Numbered from the stretch's first letter, positions 10,657 through 21,905 are shown. The stretch: 64,000 nt of DNA from Viscum album (GCA_963277665.1 OY728133.1:386955962-387019961); one strand, 5' to 3'. The notes: a model not told the origin generated them from the letters alone. Numbers and translations: made by a program.

Positions 10657-12440
10657 GTGACTCACAATGAACCCCCAGGTGTTCACACCCGGAACCAAAG
10701 GGCCGCTTTAAATATGGTCGCCCCTTCAGCTAACCTCCCTCCACCTACCTTTAGAGCTTCCAACAAGGATAAGAACAAAGGAATGGTTACCCTTAACCCA
10801 TCCCTCTCTCTCGATAAAAACGAACCACTCACGCTCGAAGAGAGGTTCGATCGATAGGAAGAAGAGATGAAAGAATTGAGGCGGCTTAATGCCGATCTAC
10901 TCTAAAGGAACCTCCTTATTGAAAGTGCATCCCAAGAAGAGCCATGTCATGCACTCCCGGTATGTGCACGTCAATGGATAAGGATTTCCACATCAAACGA
11001 AGCACGATCAGAGCTATTTCCCAATGAGGCGCTTGGCTCATCCATCTACCTAGATGTGGATCCGGACGAATACTAGGATTTCCCTTCCACTTAGGAGGCA
11101 ACAAGAGAAAGTATGCCCGAACCTTCCGAGGGTACCCCAAACGGAATATGCACCCTTGATGACGGCCAATCTAGATCCTCCGGAAATGCCTCGGGCTATG
11201 CCTACCCAGGACCGGGCCCAACAGGATGTAAACTAGGGACTCACCAACACCATCGAGGCACTAACAGCTCGATTGGAAGCGATGGAAGGTCGACGCGCTC
11301 CGATACAGCCAGAGCGGAAACCCTACCCAGACTGGGTGACCAACACACCAGCTCCACCCAATTTTGGGAGCCCTGTATTCCCCATCTTCAATGGATCATG
11401 TGATCTGGAGCAGCATTTGATGCACTACGCATCCTATTGCGACCCTATGGTGGGGACTCCCGGACAACAAGAAGCAATGAAACTCGGATGCTTCATACAA
11501 CCCTTGCAAGGATCCACCTTCGTCTGGTATAAAAGTCTCCCGGACTAGTCGATAAAGAGCTGGGAGGACCTCTGGAAGTAGTTCCAATTCCACTTCCACT
11601 CGACGCTGCCTAAAACTATGGTCATCGATCTCATGAACTGCAAGCAGAGGGAGAACGAGAGGGTCACAGATTTCATCACCATATGGAATGGTCTGACCTA
11701 TTCTCTGAACAGGTCAATGCCTCAAGATAAGATGCTATCCATATGCATCGATAATCTTAGAGATGAGCTGCGAACACCGCTCATACCGGTGGAGTGCACC
11801 ACTGGCTTCCGCCATCTCTCGTCCATTGCCCAGAGAATTTAGGACTCCCTGCAGCAGAATAATTTGAAGTTCTGACTAGCCTCACAGGCTCCTACTAAGA
11901 GAGATCTTAGAGCCGAAGCATCCGTTGTCACACCCATGCTGGCCCCTGCGCCTGCTCCGCCGCTCAGGCCTCCACCAAATCGTCAAGGGCCACCTTCATA
12001 TCGGTGGATGCCCCTGCCTAAACGGGACAATCAGAGAGGACTGAAGCAGACCCAGTTTGAGGAATGAAGAAAAAAAGTATACTCGTTCTGAGATGATCAA
12101 GTTCGTGGCTACTTCCTTGCCGCCATGAACTGCAACTTGCTCCGCCTCCCAGAGCCAAGGAAACCTGAAGAATTCGGCCGCGATGACAGGCTAGATTACT
12201 GCCCCTACCATAGGATGTTGGGGCACAGTATCCGAGAATGATTTGTCTTAAAAGACCTATTACAGAGGATGGTAGATTCTGGAAATGTCGAGCTGGGACC
12301 ACCCCCAGCACATGTGGCATGTATCTCACCACCGACTCTGAGAAAGAGGAGGGGTTGCAGAATGTCATCAGAAAATAGGGGCAGAAATTTGATAACTGGA
12401 TGACTCGGAAGAATATTAACCAATCCCAGGGCATACTCTA
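10657..12440 (+). pseudogene. gag: gag relic (capsid/nucleocapsid) of element 1
   Basis: The structural polyprotein that builds the cytoplasmic virus-like particle. An N-terminal segment lies at 10657-10980. The core, in another frame from about 11054, contains a coiled-coil-like LTNTIEALTARLEAM stretch, then PYPDWV, FNGSCDLEQHLMHY (about 11390) and FVWYKSLPD. The run DFITIWNGLTYSLN follows, as in the retrotransposon gag family. Towards the C-terminus is a Cys-His cluster, CPYHRMLGH (about 12200), whose last expected Cys codon is a TGA at 12239-12241. Stops interrupt the frame near 11546, 11578, 11840 and elsewhere. The gag of element 2 (55690-57650) aligns with the middle of this one. Confidence 0.85.
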
Positions 12441-12615
12441 AGCTCAACTACAGCAGCCGATGTTTCCACCAGCAGCCCATGAAGACGCAAAGCTGACCAC
12501 ATCGGCCTCATAACCCTCAACAAGCTAGTCATCCAGACGGAGCCAAAGGAGGAATAAATCACAAGAAGAGCAGTCCGCGACAGGGCCAAAGTTAGTCCCG
12601 ACCCTGACGGATTTC

Positions 12616-14019
12616 ATGCCATCAAATTTTGAACAACGGGCACCGACCCACAAAATGGCACCATCAGAGACAACCAACCAGGTTGTCCAGTCAGAGGATG
12701 AAGAGCCAATATTTGGTTATATTAACTTCATTCATCTCATGGAATCATTCCAAAAAGAAAGGTATGATTATGAACCCGAGTTTCCTGCACGAGGAGCCGG
12801 GAGGAGGAATCGCAGAGGCAGGGGATACCAGGGGAGGCGCAGCCGCGGCCGAAACCAACCCTATGGTTGGACCTCGGCCCAAAATGTTAATACCACAAAA
12901 ACTCGTGGGAGAGCCCTTCAGCGGACTCAATAGGAGAGGGAATACCCCTCCACCTCCACAAGTAGTCACTCTGGCCCTGTTGTTTTGTGATACCCACCAG
13001 AGGAGGAGCAAGTGTATGGCTACCTAGTGCGTACAAATAGACCGGAAAGACCAAGTTCTCAAAACGTGGGAACACCATCGACGTCCATCCCTGCGGCCGA
13101 TCCCTCCTCATCGAATGCTTCAGCTCCCAAATACCCCACTAAGAATCTCCTGCCAACGGATAAGCGTCACCCGCTGGAGCAAAAATACGACATCCTTAAG
13201 TATCTGGCATCTGTACCTGCCAAGTTGTCAATCCTGGATTCCCTGGGATTGTCAGCCGATCTTAGAGAGGTGCTTATTAAGGCTATGATCAGCCCCCAGG
13301 AATTCCAAGCCGAGGTAGCTGTCACCGAGATTTACCGGGCGGAGACTGGAATAGCGAAATCTAATGTGGTGATTTCTTTCACCGACCAGTATAAAGATGC
13401 CATCATGCAAGGAATCATCAGACCACTATATGTGTCCGGCATGCTGAATGGTTTTGAGATCCGAAAATTCTGTATAGAAAATGGCTCTGGAGTTAACCTC
13501 CTTCCCCTATGGACACTCCGTAAGTTGGCCTATAGTGAGGAAGATATAAGTCCCTCGGCCACAACTTTGTTGGGCTATGACAAGAGTGAGCAGAAACCAA
13601 CGGGACAGATTAATCTAAAGACCCATTTTGGTGACCTGGTAGCCTAAGCATAATTCCTTGTGGTCCGGCAGAGCAAAACATTCAATGCCCTACTGGGAAG
13701 GCCATGGATTCATAAGAACATGGTTTTTCCTTCATGATATCACCAATGTATCAAGTACTTCTTCAATGGAAAAAGTGGGATGTTGCACGCCGACAAGGCC
13801 CCTTTCCAGCTCTCCGAGTCACATTACATCGACGCCGGGTTCTATGAGAAAAAGAAGAAGAAGCCTTTGATCGACGACATTGACTGGATCCCCACTCCAA
13901 ATGGCCTGGAAATGGTACCTGATGACCCCCTCAGGAAGCTTGGTAGAGATTATGTCCTGCCCATCACCATGTGGAAGGTAGGAGTTCATGTTCGGACACA
14001 CATTCGTATGTCCTCATGA
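12616..14019 (+). pseudogene. pro: Aspartic protease region of element 1
   Basis: The protease that would cut the Gag-Pol polyprotein. It lies one frame away from gag. Open stretches at 12616-12933, 13012-13647 and 13780-14019 share a frame. The first is Arg/Gly-rich (RGAGRRNRRGRG), probably a gag-pro linker. The second has the Tat-type lead-in YDILKYLASVPAKLSILD and the flap-side FTDQYKDA. The active-site block reads IENGSGVN: GAA at 13477-13479 stands where the family has the catalytic Asp. The downstream ALLGRPWIH (about 13690) typical of this family is present. Stops near 12931, 12988 and 13645 and the active-site change make it inactive as it stands. Confidence 0.8.
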
Positions 14020-14315
14020 ATTCATCCATGATGGTCGAGCACGACAATGCGGGAACGTCTACCAACCCTCGATTTGGGGACGAATACTCAAGCAGGGATA
14101 CCCACGACACCTCTCCCTCAAACCCTCGAAGACTCAGATAAGAAACTCTCTCCTCATTAGATCAATAGGATGAGGACTTGGGAGAATCAGAGGGGGAAGA
14201 TCTTAGATATGCACCTCCCACATTTGAGGAGGGTATCTCCACCACTGTGGACGAGCTCAGGTAAATAAACCTAGGTACCGAAGAAGTCCCGAAGCCCAAT
14301 CTCATTAGCACGGCC

Positions 14316-15134
14316 ATGTCACCCGAGGAACACGAAGTATATAAATCCTTCCTAAGGAAACATCGGGTTGTATTTGCATGTAATTACACTAAAATTCCAG
14401 GACTCAATACCAAGGGAGCAACGCATCACATGGGTCTTCCAGAAGACCATCAGGGCTACAAACAGGCCGCTAGAAGGATGCACCCCTCACATGCTACCAA
14501 GATAGAGTTTGAAGTTGATAAGATCATTAAAGAAGGATTCATCAGGGAGGTCCAATACCCCATTTGGCTGGCCAACATCATCCCTGCCAAGAAAAAGAAT
14601 AGGAAAATCCATGTCTGCATTGACTTTAGGGACCTTAATCGGAATTTTCCGAAAGATGACTTCCCGATTCCAATCACCGAGTTGTTAATTGATGCAACGG
14701 CTGGGTTTGAGGCTCTATCCATCATGGAAGGCTATTACGGATATAATCAAGTCAGAATAGACAAAGAAGATGAAGAATAAACTTCCTTCAGGTCCCCTCA
14801 AGGGGTATTCTATTACAGGGTCATGCCCTTTGGTCTCAAGAATGCTGGCACCACGTATCAGCGTTCCATGCATCGGATATTTAAGTTGTTCCTGGGGAAA
14901 TTCATTGAATGTTACGTGGATGACCTAGTGGTCATGTCCAGACAACGCTCGGATCACCTAACGGACCTTGAGACCATCTTCAACCAGATCCGACAGCATA
15001 ACTTGAAGATTAACCCCTTGAAATGCGCCTATGAGGTTACCTTAGGAAAATTTCTTAGCTTCATCGTATGCCATCACAGCATCGAAGTCGACCCCGAGAA
15101 GACGATGGCTATACTGACCCTGCCACCCCCTTGA
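14316..15134 (+). pseudogene. Reverse transcriptase domain
   Basis: It contains FIREVQYPIWLANIIPAKKK, the first catalytic Asp in CIDFRDLNR, and FEALSIMEGYYGYNQVRI. Then come MPFGLKNAGTTYQRSM and the catalytic YVDD box at 14913-14924, all in the order of Ty3/gypsy RTs. A TAA at 14778-14780 stands where the family has a Lys codon, and the frame stops again at 15132-15134. The catalytic residues themselves are intact. Confidence 0.93.
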
Positions 15135-15794
15135 AATCTCGCTGAGCTGAGGGGACTCCAAGGAAACCAAGCCTATATTAGTCATTTCATAGCCAATCTG
15201 GCAGGTAAATTTTTTCCCTTCACCAGGTTGATGAAAAAGGGGTTCACATACCAATAGACGAATGACTGCCAAGAGGCGTTCGAAAACATGAAGAAGTACC
15301 TCTTAATCCCACTGGTGATCTTGCCCCCGGTCGAATGAAAGCCTCTCATTTCATATGTGACGGCCCTTGAATGGTCATTAGGATCCTTACTCACACAGAA
15401 GAACGATGCCGACAGTGAAAATTGTCTCTATTACCTCAGTCGAACCATGATTGATGCTGGGACTCGATACTCAAATATTGAGAAGAGTTGTCTAGCCTTG
15501 TTCTTCATGGTTTAAAAGCTGCGACATTATCTGTAGCATCATGAGGTCCATTTGATCTCGTAGAGTAACCTGCTCAAGTACATCCTCAGTCGCCCGATGC
15601 TAACTGGACGACTATCATGATGGGTGGTCATCCTGCAACAATTCGACATCCAGTTCGTGACTCAAAAATCCTTCAAGGTCCAGGCGTTTGCAGACTTTCT
15701 GGTAGAGAACCCTTCAACATGGACCATTGCACTGGATGCTGAACTACCTGATGAAGATATCTTCTCGGTTAAAGGGTAGTTCCCATCATGGGAA
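15135..15794 (+). pseudogene. RNase H domain behind RT
   Basis: In the RT frame one reads AELRGLQG, FENMKKYLLIP, LISYVTALEWSLGSLL, CLYYLSRTMIDAGTRYSNIEK, KLRHYL and FKVQAFADFL, the usual Tat RNase H/connection landmarks. About eight stop codons lie within 660 bases. Several fall on codons where the family has Gln, Arg or Trp. This is far denser than in the following 1.28 kb. Confidence 0.85.
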
Positions 15795-17078
15795 ATGTAC
15801 TTTGACGGCGCGTCCCGAATCCCCACCAGGAAGAGGATGGAGGATCCCAGATTCAACAAAGTGGGTCTAGGGATAATACTCATGTCCCCAGAAAAGGCAG
15901 TTTTTCCATATTCCTTCCTCCTGTCAGAGGGATGTACGAACAATGAAGCGGAATATCAAGCCCTCATTGCAGGCCTAGAACTCGCATTCCAGGCACAAGT
16001 ACAACACCTTAAGGTAAAAGGTGACTCAGAGCTGGTCATCCAGAAAGTCAATGCTGGCTATGCTATTAAAAAGGACGAGATGATTCCCCTATTTGACCAA
16101 GTCTGGGGGCTAATGGCCGAGTTCTCCACAGAACCGACATTGACTTATATTCCCCAGTCCCAGAATGCTCTGGCTGACGCATTTTCCAATGCGGCCACAT
16201 CCCTTGCCGACCCAGACTGGGATGAAACGGTCATTAGTATTGCTCATCGCCGAATGGCATTGCCATTTTTTCAAGATAAGACAGAAGAAATCCAAGAAAT
16301 CTGTCCTGTCCCCGAGCTGTATGCTCTGGCCACCAGCTGGATGATCCCCATCACGAACTACCTTCAACGGGGAGTGCTTCCATTAGACAGGGCTGAACGA
16401 GGGAAAATGCGGAGAAGGGAAATCAATTTTGTCTTATATGGCATCACGGGTCCGCAAGAGGTCCTCTACAAACGAGGCCTTGATGGAGTTCTCCTTAAAT
16501 GCATTGTCGGAGAAGAAAACGCTACTGTCATGACCGATGTACATGAAAGAGCATGTAGAGCACATCAACCAGGGACCATGCTCTCCCATCAGGTTCTAAG
16601 GCTTGGGTTCTACTGGCCCACAATGGCACGAGACAGCGAGCGTTTTACCGCAAAATGCCACTCATACCAGATCCATGCCAACTTCATACACCATCCCCCA
16701 GAGTTTCTTCATCAATATAAGTACTCCTGGCTATTTTCCGTCTGGGGGATGGACATCGTGGAACCATATCCTCCCACCACGGCCAAACAGCTGAAGTATA
16801 TCCTCACGGTGACTGACTTCTTTTCCAAATCGGCAGAAGCCATACCCCTCAAGGAAGTCGGGGCAAGAAATTTTTTCAGCTTCCTGAAGGCCAATATCAT
16901 CACCAGATTTGGTGTCCCTCATACTATACTGACGGAAAACAACACCAATTTCTGCTCTGCTGAGTTGGGAAAGCTGTACCATGAGTACGGTATCAAGGCT
17001 AGCCACTCATCCCGCTACCATGCGGCGGCCAACGGACAGATAGAAGATTTCAACAAGACCTTGTCCAATATCCTCTAG
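15795..17078 (+). CDS. aRH plus integrase, 427-codon open stretch (part of pol)
   Basis: The longest open frame in the window. Residues 1-135 are the second RNase H typical of Tat elements: MYFDG (D4), NNEAEYQAL (E51), GDSELV (D77) and ALADAFS (D128) give a complete D-E-D-D set. Integrase follows. Its zinc-binding module has H250, H257 and C288, but the second Cys of the CxxC pair is Tyr291 (CHSYQ). The catalytic core has D320 (WGMD), E381 where the middle Asp is expected (LTENNTNF), and E417 (NGQIEDFNKT). So the RNase H looks intact while integrase has two damaging changes. The Met at 15795 is probably not a true start; the frame continues from upstream behind a stop. The DDE core ends at a TAG (17076-17078). 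Confidence 0.88.
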   Translation: MYFDGASRIPTRKRMEDPRFNKVGLGIILMSPEKAVFPYSFLLSEGCTNNEAEYQALIAGLELAFQAQVQHLKVKGDSELVIQKVNAGYAIKKDEMIPLFDQVWGLMAEFSTEPTLTYIPQSQNALADAFSNAATSLADPDWDETVISIAHRRMALPFFQDKTEEIQEICPVPELYALATSWMIPITNYLQRGVLPLDRAERGKMRRREINFVLYGITGPQEVLYKRGLDGVLLKCIVGEENATVMTDVHERACRAHQPGTMLSHQVLRLGFYWPTMARDSERFTAKCHSYQIHANFIHHPPEFLHQYKYSWLFSVWGMDIVEPYPPTTAKQLKYILTVTDFFSKSAEAIPLKEVGARNFFSFLKANIITRFGVPHTILTENNTNFCSAELGKLYHEYGIKASHSSRYHAAANGQIEDFNKTLSNIL

Positions 17079-17081
17079 AAA

Positions 17082-17600
17082 ATGGTGGACGAAGACAAGA
17101 ATTCATGGCCAGATAAACTCCTCCATGCATTGTGGGCTTATCGAACCACAATATGCACCGCTACTCAGTCTACCCCGTACTCATTGGTGTACATCACGGA
17201 GGCGGTCCTGTCCATTGAACTCCAACTTCCCTCACTCCGCATTGCCATCTGTGATCGATTATTTGATGATGAGTAGTCAGAAAAGAAGCTAGGTGAATTG
17301 GAACAGCTAGACGAGAAGCGGCTGCACACTCTGCACCACCTGGAAGTGTACCAGAACCAGATCACATGAGCCTTCAACAAAAAAGTCTGACTCCTGTCTT
17401 TCTTGGACGGAGAATTAGTGCTAGTCCTCCAGACCCCAATGATACCTGGAAAGAAGCCTCCCAAGTTGGAACCCAAGTGTGAGGGACCATATATTGTACA
17501 TAAGGTCTACTCCAATATAGCGTATGCCCTGATCTCCATGGACGGGAAATCCACAACGACTCCTACCAATGTGAGATTCCTGAAGAAGTATTTCGCATAA
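17082..17600 (+). pseudogene. Integrase C-terminal part
   Basis: Same frame as the preceding stretch. It reads LLHALWAYRTTICTATQSTPYSLVY, then two stops near 17274 and 17367. The SH3-like end follows: PKLEPKCEGPYIVHKV, YALISMDGK and NVRFLKKYFA, which match the family pattern GPY-V-YxL-DG-N-LKKY. The terminal TAA is at 17598-17600. No chromodomain follows. Confidence 0.85.
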
Positions 17601-17639
17601 TTTCATAGAAATCTTCATCCGAGCTGTATGAAACTAAAC

Positions 17640-19350
17640 ATCCAAGCACTTCGTCCTCACCGCATGACGTTAAACTGCACGGAATCTAATAATTCCCCCT
17701 TGTCCTAACCAAAAGAAGTTAAATTGTATGGACCGCATCCTCACTGCATGACGTTAAACTACACTGATTTCACAGAACTATGTATGGCTTGATTCCTACC
17801 CTCATAGGATACATAGCGACGCCGGGATTCCCTATCCTGGCCTAGCCACTTCAAAAAAAAGTCTCCTTTCCCCCGTGTACGAATCAAACCTTCACGGGGC
17901 ATACTTATTCTAGATAACTACAGGAGGCTTGATTCCTGCCCTCATAGGATACGTAGTGACGCTAGAAATCCACAGCCAGGCCCAGACACCTAAAAAAAGG
18001 AAAAGAGAGGTGCCCTTTCCCCCCGTGTACGGACCAGACCTACATGGGGTGTATTCTTTGTCCTTATCGCACGACGTAAAACTTCACGGATAATAACAGT
18101 CAAGAATGATCCCTCCCCCCGTGTACGGACCAGACCTGCATGGGGTGTATTCTTTGTCCTCACCGCATGACGTTAAACTACGCAGACCCCCTTATTTTTT
18201 TCATTTCAAGTTGGGTCACCTACATCCTTACCGCACGATGTTAAAATGTACGGAGTTCGTCCGAGCTACATGACGTTAAACTGCCATGCACCCAACGATC
18301 CAAACCCTATGACTGTAAACTAAGAGTATTTCGTCCTCACCGCATGACACTAAACTGCACGGACAAGGTGATTTAAAAATGCCCTCTTCCCTTGTGTATG
18401 GAACAGACCTGCATGAGGTGTATCGTAATTCATAGAACTACGTGAGGCTTGATTCCTGCCCTCACAGGATATGTAGTGACACCAGAATTCCACACCCTGG
18501 CCCAGCCACCTCAAAAGGAAAAACAAAAATTCCCATTACCCCATGTACGGACCAGACTTGCACATGTTGTATTCACGTCCTCAACACATGACGATTAAAC
18601 TGCAGGGAATCCAATAATACCCCCCGTCCTAACCACGTGAAATTAAACTGTATAGACCTCATCCTCCCCACATGACGTTAAACTGTACAGATTTTAGAGA
18701 ACTACGTATGGATTGATTCTTGTCCTCGCAGGATACGTAGTGACACTGAGATCCCCTATCATGGCCCAGCCACTCCCTAATAAATTCCTTCTTACCCCAG
18801 TGTGTGGAACAGACCTGCAAGGGGTGTATCCCTCGTCCTCACCGCACGACGTTAAACTGAATGGACAACAGGTTTTAACAATTCCCCTTCCCCCGTGTCC
18901 GGACCGGCCCTACACGGGGTGTACTTATTTTAGAGAACTATGTGTGGCTTGATTCCTTCCCTCACGGGATACATAGTGACGCCAATGTTCCCCATCCTGG
19001 CTCAGCATCCTGAATAAAAAATATAAAAATTCCCTTTCCCCCCATGTACAGACCATTCTGGCATGGGGTGTACTTATCGTCCTTACCGCATGACGTAAAA
19101 CTGCATGGATAGCAAGATTTAAAAATGTTACCTTTTCCCCGTGTATGGGCTAGACCTGCACGAGGAGTATTTTTGCATCCTTGCCACATGACATTAAACT
19201 ACACAGATGATAATGTTAAAAATGCCCCTTTCCCCGTATACAGGCCAAAACTGCATGGGGTGTATACTTCGTCCCCACTACACAACGTTAAACTGCACAG
19301 GCTTTGTCCTTGCCGCATGATGTTAAACTTCACGGACTTCGTCGTGACCC
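17640..19350 (+). repeat. Repeat array A behind pol: TGACGTT motifs plus two stem-loop types
   Basis: A composite repeat of roughly 240-260 bp with indels. Each unit has three parts. Part (a) is ACTACGTG, GGCTTGATTCC and AGGATACGTAGTGAC, a stem-loop with copies near 17775, 17911, 18431, 18691 and 18931. Part (b) is CCCCGTGTACGG and CATGGGGTGTA, an inverted repeat with about ten copies (for example 17873, 18017, 18115, 18389, 18793, 18890, 19038, 19136, 19230). Part (c) is the motif GCATGACGTTAAACTGCAC (17661, 17744, 18163, 18265, 18338, 18668, 18842, 19086, 19312 and others, with point changes). I see no coding potential shared between units. Confidence 0.85.
18431..18480 (+). repeat. Representative stem-loop of array A
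   Basis: Arms ACTACGT and (A)TGTAGT flank an inner TTCCT/AGGAT pair. In the related copy at 17911 the 3' arm still reads ACGTAGT. Same architecture as the LTR stem-loops but with a different inner stem. Confidence 0.65.
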
Positions 19351-19379
19351 ACCCAAGACACATGGAGATACGACATGGA

Positions 19380-21905
19380 GATACGCCTTGCACATTTGGG
19401 AGGCATCCTTTCAATATATCATACTCCACGACCCAGATAATTATGGATCTTCATAACCACTCATGGCCATCGGAACTGGAAAGTCATCGACCCGTGGACA
19501 CATTTGCATGAATATGCATACCATGCCCTCAGTGGCTCTGCATAATGATAACCCCTGGCTCGTCCACTAAAGGAAATATTTCTATAGGCAACACTCTTCC
19601 TAGCTCCGTACGCTTACCGGACTCAGAGCCCCCATACCATACCTCCAGATCTAGAAGTTTATGGCGAAGTTGTTTACAAGTTCATTCCCCTTTTCACATC
19701 AAGGCGTTGCAAGGGTATCCCTATCTGGCTAGCCTAGGTGTCTGTCAGTGGTTTATATAGCGACCTACATCAACAAACCTCAAGCTAGGACTAGGCTACT
19801 TTGACTCAACGAACAATTTCAGTGAAGATGTTTCTTGTATACCCGGACACCATTATCCCCACATGTTGAACTCTACACTGTGAGTAATCGCAGATTTTCA
19901 TAACCATTCATGGACATCAGGAGTGGAAAGTTATTGACCCGGGGACACCTTTTTACGACTATTCATTCAATGCCCTTAGCGGCTCTGCATAATGATATCC
20001 CCTGGCTCGTCAATCGAAGGCAAGATTTCTTCAGGCGGTACTTTTCCTAGCTCCATACGCCTACCAATCTCAGAGCCCCCACACCATAACTCCTGATCCG
20101 AGAAACCTAAAATTTGCAGTTTACGACCTTCATCCCCCGCCTTGTTCCAAGTATATCAGAACATCCGGACCAAATTACCCTTCTAGTGATTGCAGCAATA
20201 GTCACAAATGGTCCGAGCGCTACGACCGATAAACAAGGAGTACTTCGTCCTCACCGCACGACGTTAAACAGCATGGAGTGAAGGCACACCCCCGCGAACA
20301 GGATAAATCAGTGCAGGGGGGCTCTTTAATCATTAACAGAAAACAGGGACAAATGTCCCTGACATGCCCAGATATTTCCTCACCAGATGACAGACTTTGT
20401 GGCACGGACAATCACGGATCCTCATAACCACTCATGGCCATCGGTAGTGGAAAGTTATTGAAATGTGGACACCTTTGTACGACTGTGCATACCATGCCCC
20501 CACCAGAGCTGCATAATGATAGCCCTTGGATCATCCATCAAAGGCAAGATTTCCATAGGCGATGCTCTTCCTAGCTCCGTATGCTTACCGGCCTCAGAGC
20601 CCCCACATCAACTCTCCTGATCCAAGAAGCCCCGGAACCATGATTTACACCAATCAACCCCATTCCATGTCTAGGGAATGTTGAGGTATTAAAGCCTAGT
20701 TACATTCTAATGAAGATAATCCTTTGAAAAAATTCCCCCGTTCTCGCTGCATGACGTTAAACTGCATAGAGACTTTTAAAAATGCCCCCCCTGTCCTCGC
20801 CGCATGACGTTAAACTGCACAACAACCATTAAAGATATCCCCGTCTAAACCGCATGACGCTAAAATTCATGGAATCCGTCCTCGCTGAATGACATTAAAA
20901 TGCATAAAAACCTTTAATAATGCTTCTCATCTTTACCGCATGACGTTAAACATCACGGTCGAACCCATCACAGGTTCAGTACGAAACAAAGGCTTTTCTC
21001 TGTCTTGCAGTGCACGGGTCAGACCTGCACGAACCACCACCTCACACCAGCGTGAGAAATAATTACTTCACCTATTCTCAGGAATTTTAGTCTAGATATT
21101 TCCCCCGTATTCAGGAGCCCTCTCATCATGAACCATATTCTGTACTCATAAAAAGCCGAACTCTCATAAGCCACCCCTAGTGGTTCCAAATCTCAACTTC
21201 CCTGAAGTTGCTCAGCTATCTGATGTGGATATTCTTTGAATTAAGGAAAACTTTGTATGACTATGCATACCATGCCCTCAATGGATCTTCATATTGATCT
21301 CCCTTGGCTCGTCTACCAAAGGTAAGTTTTCCTTGGGAAATTCTACTCTCTGTACGCCTCTTGGCCTCTAAGCCCCCATTTCTGTCTCAGGATTCGGAAA
21401 CCCTCTGAGCCACAGTTTACCAACTTCTTTCACAACCCTGTCGGAATATGGTGGAACATTTTTGACAAGATTATTGAGAATCAGGAGAAGTCATTACATT
21501 TTAAATGATGTCACAGCTGCATGACTTTAAACTTTGTTAAGCCTCAATGATCCTTTACGCTAAGTAAATGCGTAGGTAGGTGGTCTCTGGACAATGGTCC
21601 TGATTAGTACGGATGTTCCCAAAACCCTTTAAGATGTCACACTCCCCTTCTGAGCCACCCCTGGTGGTTTTTGTTTTTATTTTTCATGCCAACCATCATG
21701 GTTCCCGTAAGCCTGACATCCATGAAGTCTTCTGGCCATCATAAATCGAAATTTCTTTGACATAAGGACACCTTTGCATGACTATTCATACCATTCCCTT
21801 GGCGGCTCTGCATATTGATCACCCCTAGCCCGTCTACCAAAGGAAAGAATTCCTTAGGCAGTGCCCTTCTTACCTCTGTACGCCAGCACGACTCTCATTC
21901 CCTGA
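19380..21905 (+). repeat. Repeat array B: about five spaced copies of a 200-230-bp unit
   Basis: Unit landmarks in order: CATAACCACTCATGGCCATC, GTGGACACCTTTG, ATGCATACCATGCCCTC, GGCTCTGCATAATGAT, CCTGGCTCGTC, CTTCCTAGCTCCGTACGC and CTCAGAGCCCCCA. Copies start near 19441, 19890, 20411, 21231 and 21727 and are increasingly diverged. They are separated by array-A type TGACGTT motifs (20252, 20745, 20797, 20850, 20937, 21510). No conserved reading frame. Confidence 0.75.
20740..20965 (+). repeat. Cluster of TGACGTT motifs between array B copies
   Basis: Five motif copies about 35-55 bases apart, with CTGCATGACGTTAAACTGCA and CCGCATGACGTTAAACTGCA as the best two. The spacers share the start of a TTTAAAAATGCC-like string. 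Confidence 0.8.

Larger units (their letters stand above)
14170..17600 (+). pseudogene. pol: pol relic: RT, RNase H, aRH and integrase in one frame
   Basis: All pol domains lie in a single reading frame without any frame change over 3.4 kb, broken only by nonsense codons. Order: connector with SPEEHEVYKSFLRKH (14316 on), RT, RNase H (about 15135-15720), second RNase H of the Tat lineage (15795 on), integrase (about 16370-17600). The polyprotein would reverse-transcribe the element RNA and insert the cDNA. The frame differs from that of the protease. In Ogre elements an intron lies between protease and RT, so a splice is one explanation and a decay indel is another. After integrase the frame ends at TAA, with no chromodomain. 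Confidence 0.9.

Noticed and set aside
17640..21530. CRISPR-like array
   Set aside because: Plant nuclear context, irregular spacing, spacers that are themselves repeats, no cas genes.
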